Assembly (NCBI GenBank): GCA_026686845.1
Contig: JAIVEN010000028.1
Location: forward strand, 5,967,001 to 6,031,000
Source of the DNA: Adenanthera pavonina
Taxonomy: Eukaryota > Streptophyta > Magnoliopsida > Fabales > Fabaceae
Length of the DNA stretch: 64,000 nucleotides
Direction: 5' to 3'
A model generated the notes under the pieces. That model did not search any database, was not told where the DNA came from, and saw only the letters and a list, made by a program, of their open reading frames with translations. Positions 61,453 to 64,000 of the stretch are shown piece after piece (the first letter of the stretch is position 1; the number at the start of each line of letters is the position of its first letter). The position numbers were made by a program, and so were the translations under genes.

Positions 61453-64000
61453 ATGGCCTCCGCCACTTTCGCCAACCTCAACTCTCTCTCCTCCCAGTGG
61501 ATCGGCCAACCCTCGTCCTTCTCCTCCCGCCCTGGATCCTCCATTCGCTTCGCCGCTCGCCGTGTCTCCGTCCCGATCAGCGCCTCCTACACCGACGAAC
61601 TTATCCAGACAGCTGTTGGTTTCCTCTTCACCCTTCTGCTACTTCTTTTGTATCTGGGATTTTGAATCCTGCTTTGGGTTTTGGTGGTGTTCTGTATGCT
61701 TGTTGATCTTGCTCCTGTTGTTATTGGAAACTGTCCTTTATCTTCTATTCTCATCAATTCTTGTCGTCGAATTCAATTTGTTTGGATCAATTGTTAATTT
61801 TGATAACTTGTGATCTTGTTCGATTGCGTGATTATTATGCCATATTGGATCTTAGTGGAGTGTTTCCTCTCTGGGTAACATGTTTTCCGTTGCTGCTTCA
61901 TTTTAAGAAGAGAAAGCTAATTTCTTGTAGTTCTATCGTACTAGAAACCTTTTTTTTATATTGGTATACTTGTTTCCTGTTCATGTTTTCTCATGTTGAG
62001 TGGGAAATTGTATGATGACCGCTCATTTGACTACTTGGATTATTAACTGTACTTGCTTTATATCGTAGGAGAGACCGAGAGCTTAGCTCTGACGTTTAGG
62101 ATGGACCTTCTTGATTTAAATCTTCGGCTAACCTCAGTGACTAGTTTTGAGTTTGTTTAACAATCTATAGATGCTTTATTTAGCATGTTATTATATTGTC
62201 TGCGTTATTGATTCTGGTAATGTATGCTAGGTACCATGGAGAGCTTCAATTTGTCTTGGAAGATGCTTTTGCCTTTTTATTTAGATTGTAGTTTAGTTAT
62301 TAGAACAGCAACAACTGTAAAGCTTGACCAATGACCACTACCAATTTCCTTACTGTGGTTTCTTTCTTGATTGTATAGAAATCTATTGCATCCCCTGGTC
62401 GAGGAATCCTGGCCATTGATGAGTCAAATGCAACATGTGGTAAGAGGTTAGCATCCATTGGGTTGGACAATACTGAGACCAATCGTCAAGCCTACAGACA
62501 ACTTTTACTGACCACACCTGGCCTCGGTGAATACATTTCTGGTGCTATTCTTTTTGAAGAAACCCTTTACCAGTCAACTACAGATGGGAAAAAGTTTGTG
62601 GATTGTCTACGTGAGGAGAAGATTGTACCTGGCATCAAAGTTGACAAGGTTCGCTATATATATGCATGCTCATGTTGAGTAATTCTTTGATTCTAATCTC
62701 TAGTTTGTGAACTCTGCTCCCATTGATTACTTGTTGGGCAATCATGTTCGTGGTTTGTGTATTTCAGGGGTTGGTCCCACTACCCGGGTCAAACAATGAA
62801 TCTTGGTGCCAAGGTTTAGATGGGTTGGCTTCAAGATCTGCTGAATACTATAAGCAAGGTGCTCGATTTGCAAAGTGGTAAGTCATTATTTATTCCTTAT
62901 AGATCTTAATGTTCTTTTGGTTAAGTTTTTTGAAATTTTATTGGAGGCAGACCGTTGACCAGTCAAATTTAAGTTCACCTAGTGGGTTGTTCTGGTGATA
63001 TACAGGCGAACAGTTGTTAGCATTCCAAGTGGTCCTTCTGCATTAGCTGTTAAGGAAGCTGCATGGGGGCTTGCACGTTATGCTGCCATCTCTCAGGTAT
63101 TTATTAACATACAAACCAGTTTTGATTGGAATTAATTTTTACTTTGATTCATGGCTGCTTTTTCTCAGCTCATCTATTTGTATCTTCACCACTTTCTCCA
63201 TTGGTAAAGAGAGGCTCTTCTTTCGGTTGAAGGGACTGAAATGGAGGCTCTTTGTGGGTTTGTTTGGCTATGTGACAAAAGGATGGCAAATTTTATTTTA
63301 ATAAGCATGTTTTCACTCATGATTGGGTTGCTTCAAAATTGCTCTACTGATTTTGGTCGAAGTTATTATTTTTTTACGCACTATGCTTGTTGCCTAGACT
63401 TAAGATGAGTGACTGATATCCCAAAAAGAAAAAGATGAGAGACTATCAAAATTTGAACTCTTGAGATTGCCCTGATTGTGAGAAACTTTAAACTGTTAAG
63501 ATTTTGGGATAATTTTCCTACTTCTTCCTACTTCTGTTTGTTAACTATATTATTCTTGCTAGATGGTAAACTTTAATGATTTGATGCTTGAGGTTACTGT
63601 ATATTTACCATCCTTCTTTCCTGTTATTCCCAAGCAAGGTTTTACTGCAGGGTGCATTGAACCCTAGTTCAGTCACCTCATTTTTCTTTTTATTGTCGAT
63701 TTGTTTTATGTGTTATTTTTATTACTTATATGAATAAATGAATGACATATGTGTTTTATTGCAAATGCAGGACAATGGTCTTGTTCCAATTGTAGAGCCC
63801 GAAATCCTTCTCGATGGGGACCACCCAATTGAAAGGACACTGGAAGTAGCAGAGAAGGTCTGGGCAGAAGTATTCTTCTACTTGGCTGAAAACAATGTTG
63901 TTTTTGAGGGAATCTTGCTTAAACCTAGCATGGTGACACCTGGAGCTGAACACAAGGAAAAGGCTTCCCCAGAAACCATCGCTAAATATACACTCACAAT
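61453..64000 (+). CDS. FBA: Fructose-bisphosphate aldolase, class I, chloroplastic (5' part; cut by the window end)
   Basis: A stromal enzyme of the Calvin cycle and plastid glycolysis. It joins dihydroxyacetone phosphate with glyceraldehyde 3-phosphate or erythrose 4-phosphate, and the reverse. Exons are 61453-61614, 62379-62648, 62768-62877, 63006-63096 and 63771 onward; 287 residues are visible and the frame is intact. A Ser/Arg-rich transit peptide covers about 1-46, ending before SYTDELIQTA. Class I active-site residues are present: D68 in GILAIDES, K180 in FAKWR, E220/E222 in VEPEI, and the Schiff-base lysine K262 in GILLKPSMV. The start ATGGCC lies in GACGCCATGG, an excellent context. 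The remaining C-terminal part lies beyond position 64000. The match to plastid aldolases is near-complete; which paralogue is unknown. Confidence 0.96.

Overview
The window is nuclear DNA of a flowering plant, almost certainly a eudicot. It is AT-rich, its genes are split by GT-AG introns, and it carries plant-specific families (a CYP76-type and a CYP716-type P450, an RHA2-type RING protein, a PHL/SPT20-type flowering regulator, a plastid aldolase) among many plant transposons. An asterid is plausible, but the species cannot be fixed from sequence alone. No bacterial, phage, organellar or CRISPR-like region was seen.

Layout: 1-2.6 kb, transposon-derived DNA (possible LTR piece, a Stowaway-like MITE). 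2.65-4.15 kb (-), a single-exon CYP76-like P450 with a strong hairpin/G-quadruplex motif upstream. 6.16-10.82 kb, a full-length hAT (Ac-like) element with an 8-bp target duplication and a decayed transposase; it sits in the promoter of the next gene. 12.48-16.14 kb (+), a five-exon gene for a 716-aa, probably nuclear protein of unknown function. 18.33-18.70 kb, a G/C-rich foldback MITE. 19.76-20.28 kb (-), an intronless RHA2-like RING-H2 E3 ligase. 20.3-36 kb, a gene-poor AT-rich tract with several MITEs. 35.99-44.06 kb (-), a twelve-exon PHL-like gene (1093 aa). 44-50 kb, intergenic with a truncated MITE relative. 49.97-52.30 kb (+), a five-exon CYP716-like P450 whose I-helix acid-alcohol pair is changed, with a MITE in its last intron. 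53.43-54.16 kb, a Copia-type solo LTR, then at 54.41-57.96 kb a 3.55-kb Tat/Ogre-type solo LTR, each with a perfect 5-bp target duplication. 61.45 kb to the end (+), the 5' part of a chloroplast fructose-bisphosphate aldolase gene.

The genes do not form an obvious pathway. The two P450s are about 46 kb apart with unrelated genes between, so a biosynthetic cluster is not supported. I found no wholly new system. The best leads are the atypical CYP716 active site, the unknown nuclear protein (six SUMO-type motifs, one SUMO-interacting-like motif, SDDSPD repeats, E2F and telo-box sites at its promoter), and the hAT insertion abutting that E2F-like site. All splice models were made by eye and checked only for phase and GT-AG ends.
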